A program made the position numbers and the translations under genes. From Branchiostoma belcheri (lineage: Eukaryota > Chordata > Leptocardii > Amphioxiformes > Branchiostomatidae): a stretch of 64,000 bases of DNA. Of this stretch, positions 12,501 through 22,057 are shown in pieces. The notes beneath the pieces are model-generated. The model made no database searches. It saw nothing but the letters and a program-made list of their open reading frames with translations, and was not told the DNA's origin. The stretch lies in assembly GCF_001625305.1 (NCBI RefSeq), contig NW_017803943.1:514529-578528 (forward strand), in the 5' to 3' direction. Position 1 is the stretch's first letter; each line of letters begins with the position of its first letter.

Positions 12501-15500
12501 TCAAATGTGAAAAATGTTTTTTTTAGCGCAGTAACGCATGTGCCGGGCCTCCCAGGAGAACGTGGGCGGGTCCTCTTGGCTCTTTGCAACCTTGTTGCCG
12601 CCCTGCTGTGAGTGACAGCGGCTAGACACTGGTGCCAGAGTGTCTGGGCGAGTCCAGGCAAGAGATGTCCCGCCCCCTTCCTAGTGTCGGCTTTCCCTTT
12701 GGGACGCCATATATGGGCTGGCCTATTTAACAATTCCCACGATGTATCCTCCAGCCGGCTGCCGAAAGAGGAGGGGCCTCTAAAGCCCACAGCGGCAAAT
12801 TTGCGTTGGTAACTTACCTAGCTCGGTATCCAGTGTCTGTGAAAATTGTCTATGAACAAGGGAGTTCACCCAATGGATCCGTTCATAGTTTAAACAAGTA
12901 ACTATAAATTATTTGCTCTTTTGTCAAATTTTTGCCGTTTTTCTTTACCGTGTCTGTGATCTTTGTGACACACGTGGGTTTTCCTCCCACATATGCGTCA
13001 GTGCTGGTGCCATGCCGATTTCATGCTCTTAGCTACTGTGCGATCTATGTCAACATACTGGGTGTGCCTGTAATCATGTCAGCATCAAAGCTTGGCAATA
13101 ACAACAAAGCCACGTGTAGAATCACATCATACTTTGGCCCAGTTTTGCAGAACAGAAATGGCACAAAGGAGATTAAAAGTGCCTCATAATGAGACACTAT
13201 TAGTAGGCAAAACAGACGTATTTTTTGTTTTATTTATATTTGCTATTTTTTGCATGTAGAGTATTGCAACTTTGCACACCAGATGCTCAGAGTCTGTTCT
13301 TAAATGGTTGTGTCTGATTTGGATTATCTTCTGTATTTTGTGAAGATTTCAAGCTGCAAAGATATAAAAATTACTAATCAAGGATACATTGTACATACCT
13401 TAGAAAATAATGACATTTTTCCCTTTGGGTATCCCTCAAATGGCCGCTTTTTAAGCTTAAATTTTTAAAAGCGCCCATCCCCCCTGTCGGTCGCTTCGCT
13501 CCCTCAACGTGCGGCAAGTACCACTACGCTAAAATTAAATCCTAGCTAGAACCCTGGCTATGAACTACTGTACTAGTACTTTTACATTTGAATTATGGAG
13601 ATCTTAGAGATCATGATCATGCCCACCGAGTGTCCCTCAGAAAACTGTTTTGAGGAGGAATTTAATGACATAATCACATTTTTATTTATTCAGCTGTATT
13701 AATATGTGATTTCTTTTTTTTTGGGGGGGGGGGTTGTTTAAGGAAATATGATCTACCTTAGTTTTTAATATATTAACACCTTTGCAATACAATATTTTTT
13801 GTTGGTGCGCCTAGATTTTAGCCTGTGCTCCTAACTTTTTATGGTTAGGAGCACAGTGCTCCTAGGTCAAAAAGTTAATTTGGAGCCCTGCTTCTATCTG
13901 ACCATCTATCATTTTAAATGTAAACAACAGATAAAACAGCCTTTCCTTAGAAAGACAATGCGAAAAACCAGGCAAAAAAACTATGCTCAAGTTTTGTCAC
14001 TTGGCTTTTCTATCTGTATTAAGAGTTCTGCAATAGCAGGATTACCAAATGTTCAGTTGTTCTACCCAACCTGGGATTGTTGATGTTTTGCTGTCTCACG
14101 CCACTTCAAAATCTAACAGCAGATAATTGTTAGGAAAACCGCGCTGGAATCACGCCAAAACATGCCCAGCATGCCGAGAATCGAACCTGTGATCTCTACT
14201 AAGTTATTCAAGCAACTGGATATGATGTTATACAAATCATATCAAGTGGCTTGAGTAACTGTTTTTACCTGGATGTCTAACCTTCACTGACACATCTAAG
14301 GTGTAATGCTTATTTATCTACCTTGCATTGAGCTCATGAGCTGCTGCTGTAGCGCCTGGTTCTGTGGGTGGAACACCATCCCGTGCCGGCCGCCCGGCGG
14401 TCTGCTGGGCTCCGCAGAAGCCTGGACCTGCTGCCTCCTAAAGGCCTCGATCTCCATGTTGTTAGCGTTGGTAGCCACCGGCATGCCTGCGTGTAGCTCC
14501 ACGTGCGACTGAGCCTGCTGTTGTTGTTGCTGTACGGGTAAAAAAATAGCATTTAGTCTTGCTACTGGTTTGTGTTTAAGCCTACATATGTTTAACTACT
14601 TGCTGGCTATGCCTAGCCCGAGACCCAGCCTTGCTTGAAGGGTTGTTATCTCGCCAGAAAGGCTGGGTTTCAGGCTAGTCTACATATGCGGACAAGAGGA
14701 AAAGGGGGGTTACAAAAGAACGTAGGCAGAACGTACTGCACCTGCGCAAAACCCTTAATGTGTTTTCATATGTGGTCGTATTCACGCATAGAAGGTTAAC
14801 ATCCCGTCTGCAGTTTCCAAATGTTGTGTTAGAAAAGATATCCTCTGAAACAGACAAAAATTCTGATGCAATGTTGACCAGAAATCCAACGAAAACCGTA
14901 AAAAATTGGGGTTTTGCGCAGGCGCAGTACGTTCTGCCGACGTGCCGTTACGACAGCGCTAGAGCTACAGCGTGATCCACTTGTATGCGCTTCTTTTCTC
15001 CACTCTACTGCATGCGGGAGGGTCTAGGATGGAAACTGCCGGGAAGCGAATGGCCTGGGGAAGGGGGAGGGGGGTAAGAGATGCGGACGGACATGTGTGC
15101 ATTGTACTACAGAACGTCTGCTTGGTGTGGCAACAGGGCACAAAATACCCACCTCAAACCTGCAGATTTCACAAACAAAAGCTGGACTGTACCTGCTATT
15201 GTACTAAAAAAATTTAGGCTGGATGCATTATTACGAGTTGGCTTTCAGTAAAATTCGAGAAAGCTGCAACTAGTGTAGCAGTCTTGTTTGATTTTGCTTT
15301 TTTCTTTTCTGCACTGTTCTGATACTTGCCCTAGCACAGATACATGTATACGAAACTTTTCCTTTTTTCAGCACTCGAAAATTCCAAAACTCCATTTTCC
15401 TTATAATTTTTTCTTTTAAACGTTACCAGAATATTTTGTGAACATCCTAACTGATTCTTTAAAGTCTGAACAGCATTTTTGTGTGCTGTACCATGTCCCA

Positions 15501-18500
15501 GTCTGTGTAAGATTTTTGCAGGTAACTGAAAAAATTTTCTTTAAATATTACTCTTCTGTTTTGTTACATTTGAACTGTTTCCTTTAAACTTTAAACTGTA
15601 CTTATGTGTGCAGTACCATGTCCCAGCCTGTGTAAGATTTTGCAGGTATAACTGAAACAAAAAAAACTGAAAAGGAGAAGTATTTTGCGCCCTGGCCAGC
15701 GGCCGGCCGACATGAAGAAAAGAGTGTTGAGATCTATGCATTAACCTGCTGCTGCTGACTGAGCTGTGAGATAGCGGTGACTTCTGGCGGCAGTTGGGTG
15801 GAGATGGCCACGGGCGTGCACACCGGGATGTTACTGCCGCTCGTTGTCATTACTTTAACCTGGCGGAGAGAGGGCTTACATTCAGAACACACACCACAGG
15901 GAACCTCGAAAAAAAGAAGAATTGTGGTAGTAAAAAAAGTATGTCCCCCTCTTCCCTTCATATCAAAAACACTGGCCACTTTTCCTTTTGAAAGACGCTG
16001 TAGAGGAATCAAATTTCTAACAAATTGATTTTTCAGACTTGAATGTCTCACGTTTGAGTCTGTAACTCTAATATCCCAAATTTTGTGACATTAGAAAATA
16101 CACATTCAAAATATTTCAAAAGTTAAACAATGAAATTTTCATGCTTGATCTATTTAGTGATAAGTTTTGAATCAAGGTCTGATACAACTTGACATTAGGA
16201 AAACAGTCTTTCAAAATTGAAGTGACCAGTGTTTTAACTTTTGGTTGCTCTCTATGCATTCAAACCACGAGACAGCTGCCAAGACAGGACCACAAAAATG
16301 TATTTTTTAAAAAAAAAAGGAAAATATTTTCAGTGACAGCTTTGCTTATGCATGCAGAAACTGCAGTACTATCACACAAAGCTAGATGGCTCTCCTAGTG
16401 AAAGACAAAAAGTGGAATGCATCAATGGAAACGTGGATGATGATATGCACCTGTGTGAATGGAACATTTGGTCTACTTGAGGGTCTAGGCGTTGTTCTCT
16501 GAAAGCAAAATGTACTAATGTCAGGAAGTACTGTAGCAATCGTAGTGCTAGCACATCCAGTAGCAGAGACTAGGTTATGTATGTTACTTAGCTTCAGATT
16601 CATGCAAAGTTCTGATTTAGAGAGCTTAAAGTAAGTCCGGTCAGTTGTTCAAGAACAGAGCAGTCTTGGAGTAGGATCTAACTATAATTTCCAACTCGAG
16701 AAAATGTTGGAATTACCAAAGTGTCGGTATTGCACTTTTTCTGTATTGGAATTAAGTTAAATCATACTCCAGAATACTAACACTGACACAGATGAACTTT
16801 TATTGAGCTTTACGTTCAGTTAAGCATAAGTTCATTATGATTGATTTTTTTGCCTATCTCAAGCTATCCCTGTACAAACAAATGAGAAACGAAATGTTAT
16901 TTGAATGGATTGTAGAATGTATGGATTACAACATCAATATTTGACTACTATCAGCCTGTATCAGTATGAAATTTTATATCACAACCCTTGTCAAGATGAG
17001 TCTGTATTCTTTAACAGCCCGACAAGAAATTGACATGGATTCATCTTTTTTGACTGAGACTAAACATAAGATGACTTTTTGAATCTAGAGTGCTACCTAA
17101 AGAAACATTGTTGATTGTTTCAACAGTTTTTTTATGAACTTTTCCCTATCACTATATACTACATTACACTGCAAAGTACCAGTAACACTGAGTGAGAATA
17201 CAATAGAATATGTTGATTATGTTCAATCAAAGGGAAATGCACTGACACACTGATAACACATTATGTATTATTTTTTGTCAATCACCAGAAAAAAGCTTTA
17301 AAAGTAAGCTTCAGAAGACAAAACAAGAGATAAAGAAACATCATAATTATTTAAGGAAAAAAAAGCATGATGCATTAACATTTAGCTAATTCATTTATGT
17401 TAGTTCTAAGAGTTACTTGTAAGTACAAGTTTAATGAGCGAGTCTTCGTTAATAAGCGGCAAAGAAGACAGGCTCACCTCGTCGTTGATTCTCTGCTCTT
17501 TTGGTTCTTCTTCTTNNNNNNNNNNNNNNNNNNNNGTCTCAGTCAAAAAAGATGAATCCATGTCAATTTCTTGTCGGGCTGTTAAAGAATACAGACCCAT
17601 CTTGACAAGGATTGTGATATAAAATTTCATACTGATACAGGCTGATAGTAGTCAAATATTGATGTTGTAATCCATACATTCTACAATCCATTCAAATAAC
17701 ATTTCGTTTCTCATTTGTTTGAGAGTAAACAAAAGATTACTGTTTTTGAATCCAGAGTGCTGTCAAAAGAACATTGTCAATGTGATTGTTAAGCGTTTTT
17801 CATGAACTTTTCCCCTGAACTTCACTACACTACACTGCAAAGTACCAGTAACACTGCGTGCCAAGAATATGACAGAATATGTTGATTATGTACAATCAAA
17901 GGGAAATTCACTGACACACTGATAACACATTATGTATTATTTTTTTTGTCAACCACCAGAAAAAAAGCTTTAAAAGTAAGCTTCAGAAGACAAAACAAGA
18001 GATAAAGAAACAATTATTTAAGGAAAAAAAAAGCATGATGCATAAACATTTAGCTAATTCATTTATGTTAGTTCTTAGAGTTACTTGTAAGTGCAAGTTT
18101 AACGAACATTTCTTAGTTAATAAGCAGCAAACAAGACAAACTCACCTCGTCGTTGATTCTCTGCTCTTTTGGTTCTTCTTCCTCATCATCGTCCAAGTTG
18201 TGCTGCTTGAGGAACTTAAGTAGACTCGGCGTACATCGCTTCTTAAAGGCCAGGTAGTCCATCATGATCTGGCCGTTTTGAAGGAAGAAAAGTTCTGTCA
18301 GTCTCTCGTTGTGTAACTCCTTGATCTGATTCAGTTCCTTGCTGTGGTGTTCCACCAATAGTTTCCGGTAGTGCGCCGCTTCTGGAGTTTGCGGCGGTTT
18401 TTCCTCCAGCCTTCTCAGGGACTGCTTTTTGACAGGGATGGGGCTAGTGTGAGGGCTGGTGGTAGTTCGAATCGGACTAGTCTGGCTGACCCCGGGGTTC

Positions 18501-19920
18501 ATAACGTAGCCGCTAGCGATCGGACTTGTTCTGTTCATATCGTACGACGCTCTGGTCGGGCTGTACGAGGGTCTCCGCTGTTCGACTTGCCCCATCTGGC
18601 GCATGCCCATACCGGGCAGACCGTGTCCCAAACCGGTCGGGCTCGCGAGCGGCGGTATGTTACCCCTCGTGGGGCTCTGTCCGTGGTGGTGGATCGTACC
18701 ACCCGTCTGCTGCTGCGGGGGGTAACCCATGGCCACCCGCTGCATCTCCTGCTCAGAATAAGTCTTTCTGAACTCCTGGAACATGAAGTGCCCGCTTCCC
18801 GAGGGGCTAACGCTCAGTTGTCGCATCGGCGAGTGCATTCCCTGCTGCATGCCTTGCTCCAATGGAAACCCACGCGTTGGGCTTAGCGGCATGCCCATAG
18901 GCCCCATCATCTGAGCTGTTGTCATCTGTGGGTTCCCGCGTTGTAGGTGCATCGGACTAGCCATGGACGGGGACGGCTGTTGCTGTTGCGGAGGCAGGCC
19001 TGTGGGAGATGGGCTTGACGCGGGAAGGAAGCCCGGCGAGCCCGCGGGGTCGAACCTCCGCGTAACCAGGGGCGACGTGGCGGGGCTCTGGAACGAGGGC
19101 GAAGTTGTCGGGCGGCTCATGGGCATGCTGAGCGTCGTCATGGGCAACCCCATCGTGTTCATGGGCACCTGGGGGGGGGGGATTGTAACGTTAGGACGAG
19201 TGTGTATCTCTGCAAAAGGTAGCCTCCTTCACAGACTTGGGCCCAATTTACATGAGGCGCAGACCAAATTATATTTTTTGCCCCGTGTAAATTGTGCCTT
19301 TATGTTGGAGAGTAGAAACTCTGCGGGATAACTCTGGCACATTGAACTTGGAGAGCATTAGCCCGTGTAAAAAACATTGCGTATTGGCGCTTTCAAAAAA
19401 ATTCAATGCCAACACTGCAAAGAAGGCTACTGTGGTATCTTGAATTGTATTGTGAATTGTATTGTAACTTGTGAGTGCATGTTTAGTTGACTAAAATTTT
19501 AAGGCCGTGTTACGAATATAAATCAACATTATTACGGTAAGTAGTGCTTCAGTAGCCGCTAGTACGATATCATTCCAGCACATTGTAGTTGTAAGGACTA
19601 GTTAGTGTGTCATGAATGAAGATTTTGCATAAAACAAGACTAACCTGCATGTGACCCACGGGAGAGGGGCGTGTCGTCTGCCCCTGGGGCAGGGGGGACA
19701 CCGGCCCCATCCCCTGTACAGCCCCGGGGTGGCTGTTGGCAGCCATCATGTAATGCTGGAGGGGGCTCTGCTGGTGCTGGAAGGAGGGGGACTGCGGCGG
19801 CAGTTGCTCGGGAGCCATATCTGGGGGGAAGCCGCCACCCCCGTCGCCTCCCCCCGGGACGTCCTGCGACTTGCCCCGCCGGAGCTGGCCCGACGCATCG
19901 GTCACACTTCCCCGCCGCAT
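589..19920 (-). CDS. SRCAP: SRCAP/EP400-type (Domino) SWI2/SNF2 chromatin-remodelling ATPase, 3' end outside window
   Basis: Nuclear ATPase expected to act in SRCAP/p400-type complexes that load histone H2A.Z. Exons in transcript order: 19920-19645, 19168-18146, 15859-15746, 14529-14322, 12248-11994, 11019-10799, 10295-10110, 8929-8789, 7621-7435, 7010-6796, 6162-6087, 5758-5669, 5298-5173, 2656-2544, 2330-2232, 1718-1541, 1088-589. All junctions are AG/GT and phases agree (4008 nt, 1336 codons). Order of regions: Pro/Gln/Ser-rich N-terminus; EP400_N-like block ([18 protein letters not shown]) about residues 380-430; Gln-rich linkers; HSA domain about 705-790 ([20 protein letters not shown]); coiled [12 protein letters not shown] segment; several acidic stretches; ATPase lobe 1 with Walker A DEMGLGKT about 1148-1155, LDEAQNIKN about 1251 and LTGTPLQNN. 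Start: first ATG of the exon beginning at 19985, assuming a noncoding first exon ending at 20368 (GAG|GTAAGT). N-terminus and HSA resemble EP400; the part after HSA and the ATPase resemble SRCAP. Lobe 2 would lie left of position 589. The family is certain; the exact orthologue name is not. Confidence 0.9.
1806..1844 (-). repeat. Intronic fragment carrying an already spliced SRCAP exon-exon junction
   Basis: On the minus strand these 39 bases read as the last 11 bases of the exon ending at 2232 followed without a break by the first 28 bases of the exon starting at 1718. The fragment lies inside the intron that separates those two exons and is in the same orientation. A run of ten T lies just upstream in transcript sense, so CACAG|GTGAAG could act as a 3' splice site; if used, the frame reaches a stop after ten codons. 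Confidence 0.75.
2747..4903. mobile_element. TTAA-flanked DNA transposon-like insert in a SRCAP intron
   Basis: Bounded by TTAA at 2747-2750 and 4900-4903. The ends are imperfect inverted repeats: GGTGGTCCAGAAGGATAGCT on the left against GGTGGTATGGAAGGGTGGCT read inward from the right, with weaker similarity continuing for about 70 bp. TTAA duplications are typical of piggyBac, but the ends do not begin with the usual CCC, so the superfamily is open. Inside are a 78-codon minus ORF (4055-3819), a 136-codon plus ORF (4308-4718) with no domain I recognise, and a block near 4165-4195 with CGCCATTTT and the palindrome GTCACGTGAC. Confidence 0.5.
4998..5095 (+). repeat. Dispersed repeat with degenerate hammerhead-like core
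   Basis: Contains CCGAGGA, a GGTGA half-stem at 5036-5040, then GAAAC at about 5053-5057 and AATAAAACACTTGG. The same layout, better preserved, occurs at 7998, 48263 and 54352 of this window. Probably the end of a dispersed retroelement; here the second half-stem is mutated. Confidence 0.4.
5889..6012. repeat. Dispersed repeat shared with an intron of NOC4L
   Basis: About 120 bp (CATTCCTCAAGCTAACC, CCCTCAGTAAGACATCT, CAGCCTGTCACACGA) matching 29828-29960 in the same orientation with scattered differences. It holds no ORF and I do not recognise the family. Confidence 0.6.
6243..6385. repeat. Near-identical intronic repeat, copy 1
   Basis: About 140 bp that recur at 9549-9690 with only a few differences, both in introns of the SRCAP-like gene and in the same orientation. 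This copy has an open frame on the plus strand ([20 protein letters not shown]); in copy 2 that frame has a stop. The downstream 100 bp are also similar but more diverged. Confidence 0.7.
7085..7287 (-). mobile_element. tRNA-like SINE, copy A
   Basis: On the minus strand a box-B-like stretch (GGTCCAGGGTTTTATTC) is followed by the family body ACCTGACTTTGGTTGGGGAG and AAAGGCAGTGGAAG. The body recurs at about 24375-24575 and 26115-26335, where box B reads GGTTTGATTCC. A tRNA-type Pol III origin is inferred from box B and the repeat length of about 200 bp. Confidence 0.5.
7992..8062 (+). repeat. Dispersed repeat with hammerhead-like core (GAAA box mutated)
   Basis: CTGAAGA at 7998-8004, perfect 5-bp stem GGTGA/TCACC (8006-8010, 8018-8022), then AAAACGTT in place of the expected GAAAC. 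It is followed by AGTAAAATAAAG, like the 3' ends of dispersed retroelements. In a SRCAP intron. Confidence 0.4.
8920..9370 (-). repeat. Tandem copies of the 3' splice site and start of a SRCAP HSA exon
   Basis: The true exon starts at 8929 (TGCAG|CTCGCC). Upstream in transcript sense, copies of the same splice-site region occur at 9042 (TGCAG|CTTGCCATAGC) and about 9200 (CCAG|CTTGATTTC). They share the AAAGCAAA intron motif, and AAGGCCAATYRCCTGCCAA recurs near 9010, 9141 and 9284. The copies are diverged and probably not used as exons. Confidence 0.6.
9549..9690. repeat. Near-identical intronic repeat, copy 2
   Basis: Second copy of the 6243-6385 sequence, 3.3 kb away. The high identity, in contrast with the diverged introns around it, points to recent transposition, duplication or gene conversion. 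Confidence 0.7.
10325..10735. mobile_element. hAT-like short element or its relics
   Basis: CAGGGCTCGAAATACC at about 10335 and CAGGGCTCAAAATACC at about 10384 resemble hAT 5' ends. They are followed by many GGTTAGTGCAGG/CCTGCACTAACC-type subterminal repeats in both orientations through 10735. Boundaries and target duplication are not resolved. Confidence 0.35.
11070..11318. mobile_element. MITE of the CGGCAGAACGTACTGC family, copy 1
   Basis: Inverted ends: TCGGCAGAATGTACTGTGCC on the left, mirrored by GTGCAGTGCGTTCTGCCGA on the right. The body (about 245 bp) includes GAGGATATCTTTTCC and GGAAACTACAGACGAGATG. Related copies are at 14722-14943 and 29168-29392. No coding capacity. Confidence 0.65.
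11731..11975 (+). repeat. Dispersed GGTTATACCGGC element with internal 4 x 50-bp array
   Basis: Head TGTAATATAGCCAGTTACCG, then exactly four 50-bp units (11771-11820, 11821-11870, 11871-11920, 11921-11970), each GCTGGTGTGTTACRCCGAAG plus GGCRGTTATACCGGCTATAC plus AGATACAGAA. The same element occurs at 25540-25800 (+), 31917-31983 (-) and 49178-49275 (-). The open frames across it are by-products of the repeat. TAGCCAGYTRCCGC and GGCGGTTATACCGG are possible degenerate Pol III boxes A and B, so a SINE is possible. Confidence 0.75.
12289..13889. mobile_element. Probable hAT-type transposon, internally deleted
   Basis: Starts CAGGGCTCGTGACTGC and ends TTTGGAGCCCTG, giving inverted CAGGGCTC/GAGCCCTG tips. 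The flanks CTTCTA(C) and CTTCTAT look like a decayed target duplication. Near the right end is a perfect small hairpin, GTGCTCCTAAC / GTTAGGAGCAC. No transposase frame is visible. The ORFs of 60-122 codons inside are not supported by any motif I recognise. Confidence 0.45.
14100..14300 (-). repeat. tRNA-derived SINE relic
   Basis: On the minus strand GGTTCGATTCTCGGCATG is a textbook box B, but there is no foldable cloverleaf and no clean box A. The neighbouring CCAGTTGCTTGA and GTTAGACATCCAGGTA motifs recur at 48217-48350, so this is a dispersed repeat, not a tRNA gene. Confidence 0.45.
14722..14943. mobile_element. MITE of the CGGCAGAACGTACTGC family, copy 2
   Basis: Left end GGCAGAACGTACTGCACCTG, right end mirrored as GCGCAGTACGTTCTGCCGA. 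About 220 bp, the best preserved inverted repeat of the family in this window. Lies in a SRCAP intron. Confidence 0.7.
16875..18179. repeat. Assembly duplication with an inverted 186-bp block around a gap
   Basis: Block A (16875-17060) is the near-perfect reverse complement of 17536-17721. Block B (17061-17515) is a diverged direct copy of 17722-18179, with small indels and substitutions. B ends inside a SRCAP exon: the part coding [11 protein letters not shown] is present at the gap edge and again in the complete exon 18146-19168. The pattern fits two haplotypes laid end to end, one carrying a 186-bp inversion. Confidence 0.8.
17516..17535. other. Assembly gap (20 N)
   Basis: Twenty undetermined bases exactly at the junction between the duplicated blocks described for 16875-18179. 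The gap size is probably nominal. Confidence 0.98.
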
Positions 19921-20139
19921 CGTCTGCCGAGTCGGGAGGGCGGGCGGTGTGCCCGATCCGAGCCGAGGGGACCCTGTGGCTCGCCCTGACAGCGAAAACA
20001 AGACGTCAAAATCACCAGAAAATTACCAGAAAGCGTGCTGAGGTTTTAAAATTGATGTTATTGACTAAATTGGGAAGTTTTGTGGGATTTTAAGGACGGA
20101 AAGGAGCGAGGGGGTGAATTTCATGCATTTCATGATTAG

Positions 20140-20620
20140 CGCCAAAGTCGACCACGCCAAGATGGCGGACACCTGCGACGGACGAAAATTGTCATTTTTC
20201 GTCAGAATTTGACGAAAAAGGTGTCAAACGATTCGTGACATGTGATTTTACGATGGAAATGTGGGCGAAAATTGTTTATTATTTTTCAGACGATTTTTGC
20301 GGCCCGTTCTTTGTTAGCCACAATGCATTGCGCGCCGCCATTTTCAAAAGGAAAAGCCGACACTTACCTCGATTTTCTATCCGCAGAAATCCATTTGTGA
20401 TGATGCCATCCGCGGATAACTTCCCTCAATCCAATCGGAGAATACTCCGAAGATTTATTTTCTGGTGTTTTTTCGTGTTCTCAGGCAGTTTTAAGTGTCC
20501 AAAACACAACCATTTTCGGCGATTACTTCCGCCTAGCAAATCTGATGACAAAATGGCGGGTCTATCACTTTGCCGTGTTGCGCTTGCGCGCATAAATTAA
20601 CCTCACTCTCACATTAGCTT
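20140..20620 (-). promoter_or_regulatory. Putative promoter and noncoding first exon of the SRCAP-like gene
   Basis: CpG-rich block upstream of the first coding exon. A strong donor, GAG|GTAAGT on the minus strand, ends an exon at 20368, and the next acceptor is at 19985-19987. Three YY1-like cores are present: CAAGATGGCGG at 20158-20168 (plus), AAATGGCGGC near 20335 (minus) and AAAATGGCGGG near 20551 (plus). YY1 sites of this type mark many TATA-less housekeeping promoters; none of these is accompanied by a TATA box that I can see. The putative leader contains a 10-codon upstream ORF at 20409-20377. Start of transcription is not resolved. Confidence 0.45.
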
Positions 20621-22057
20621 CAGAACCGAACCCCGATGTAACGAGGCTCCTGATTGGACAACCGTCCTCTTCAATCCACAGCTCGCAGCGCCATCTGCCG
20701 ATACCAAGTGGTAACGCAATGCGTTTTTTGTTTGATTCCTTTGTGATGTGACCTTTGTTTTCCTCGTAAATATTGAATAAAGACGTCATCGCGTTACCCT
20801 TTTCGGACAAAGGGCAACGGCAATCGGTGGCAACAATCTGTTGAAAACGTTTCCAAATGGAAAGGACACACCTAGCTACCAGCAAATTTCAATTTTAAGT
20901 TGCATTTCTGACTTGAAACCTAATGTCAACCCAATAAAGTAGCTTGCATGAGATGGCAAATTATAAAACAAAGTAATGCGAAAACTGAAGTTGAATTTTG
21001 GGCAATTTTCAACTTTTCATGATGCACTATTGGCAAAATTTTAAGGTTCCTTTGGTCGACAATTTCACAAAATGACAAAAAAAGTAAAATCTTGCACTTG
21101 TGATAGATTTGCTGCTCCACAAAATCCAAATCACCAATGTAACACATACAAGATCGGAAAATTGTAAAAGAAGTTGAAAATCTTCAATAACAGCGGTAAA
21201 TTTAAGGGCACATCATCAGCATCAGTGCTAGATGTCAGGAGATATAATTGTTTTGACATTAAACAAAGCATTACTACCTGTAATTACATTGTAGTTCCTT
21301 CATACCATGGCAGCCAAATAGTGCTTTTATTAATGGGCATTTGATTGAATCAAGGAGGTTAAAAATCTTTAACCTCTTTGATTGAGTGAACCTTCTTGAC
21401 TTCTTGTTCAATTTGACAAATTAATTGCCTTCAACTAAAACCTCAGCTTATTACTAGTATCTAGCATAACTGTTTCAGCAAGAAAACTGCAAATGTTACA
21501 TTAATCCACCATACATGTCCAGTGTACCAAAATGGAGCCCTCACACTAAGAGAATGACAGGGAGGGGAAGTCCCTAGTGGTTTTGCAACTCTGTGCAGTG
21601 CACTACTGCCACCTAGTGAAATATGTATGAACAGCACCTTTTCACTGTCACTGTGGTGTGTGTGAGTGAAGAGTTATCACTATATTAAAAGAGACTTCAC
21701 AAGGTAAAATAACATTACCAACTTGTTGAATAGATAATGGTTGAAAACGGAACTAGAATACAAATGTTTCTTGAGGCAAATAAAATACAGAAAAGTTCAA
21801 AATAATATGTACAATATTCATCACACAATCTCTCTGGTCCTAACTGGACACAGTTAACATTTACCATCAATATTGGTTGACTCCAAAGTCTGTCAGTAAA
21901 TCCACTTTAATTTGTTAATAGATAGTAAAAAAATAAACTTCAGTTGTTATATCAAATGCATCAAAAGCCATAGAAAAGTACAGCGACCCCAGTGGAAATT
22001 GTAGTGTTGTAGAACCTTATAATATAAGCTGGGCCTTTGATGTGTGAAAGTTCCTGG
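20621..22057. other. Intergenic stretch, no gene seen
   Basis: AT-rich sequence between the start of the SRCAP-like gene and the stop codon of the repeat-protein gene. Much of it is probably 3' untranslated sequence of the latter: an AATAAA on the minus strand lies at 21331-21326. The open frames here (at most 106 codons) show no recognisable domain. Confidence 0.5.

Noticed and set aside
14160..14200. tRNA gene suggested by GGTTCGATTCTCGGCATG
   Set aside because: Only box B is good; no acceptor stem or anticodon arm folds, and flanks match other dispersed copies.
18371..18886. 171-codon plus-strand frame
   Set aside because: Antisense to the large SRCAP exon 18146-19168, whose frame continues known homology and fits neighbouring splice phases.
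20565..20885. 106-codon minus-strand frame upstream of SRCAP
   Set aside because: No domain, overlaps promoter-like sequence, and no supporting splice sites.
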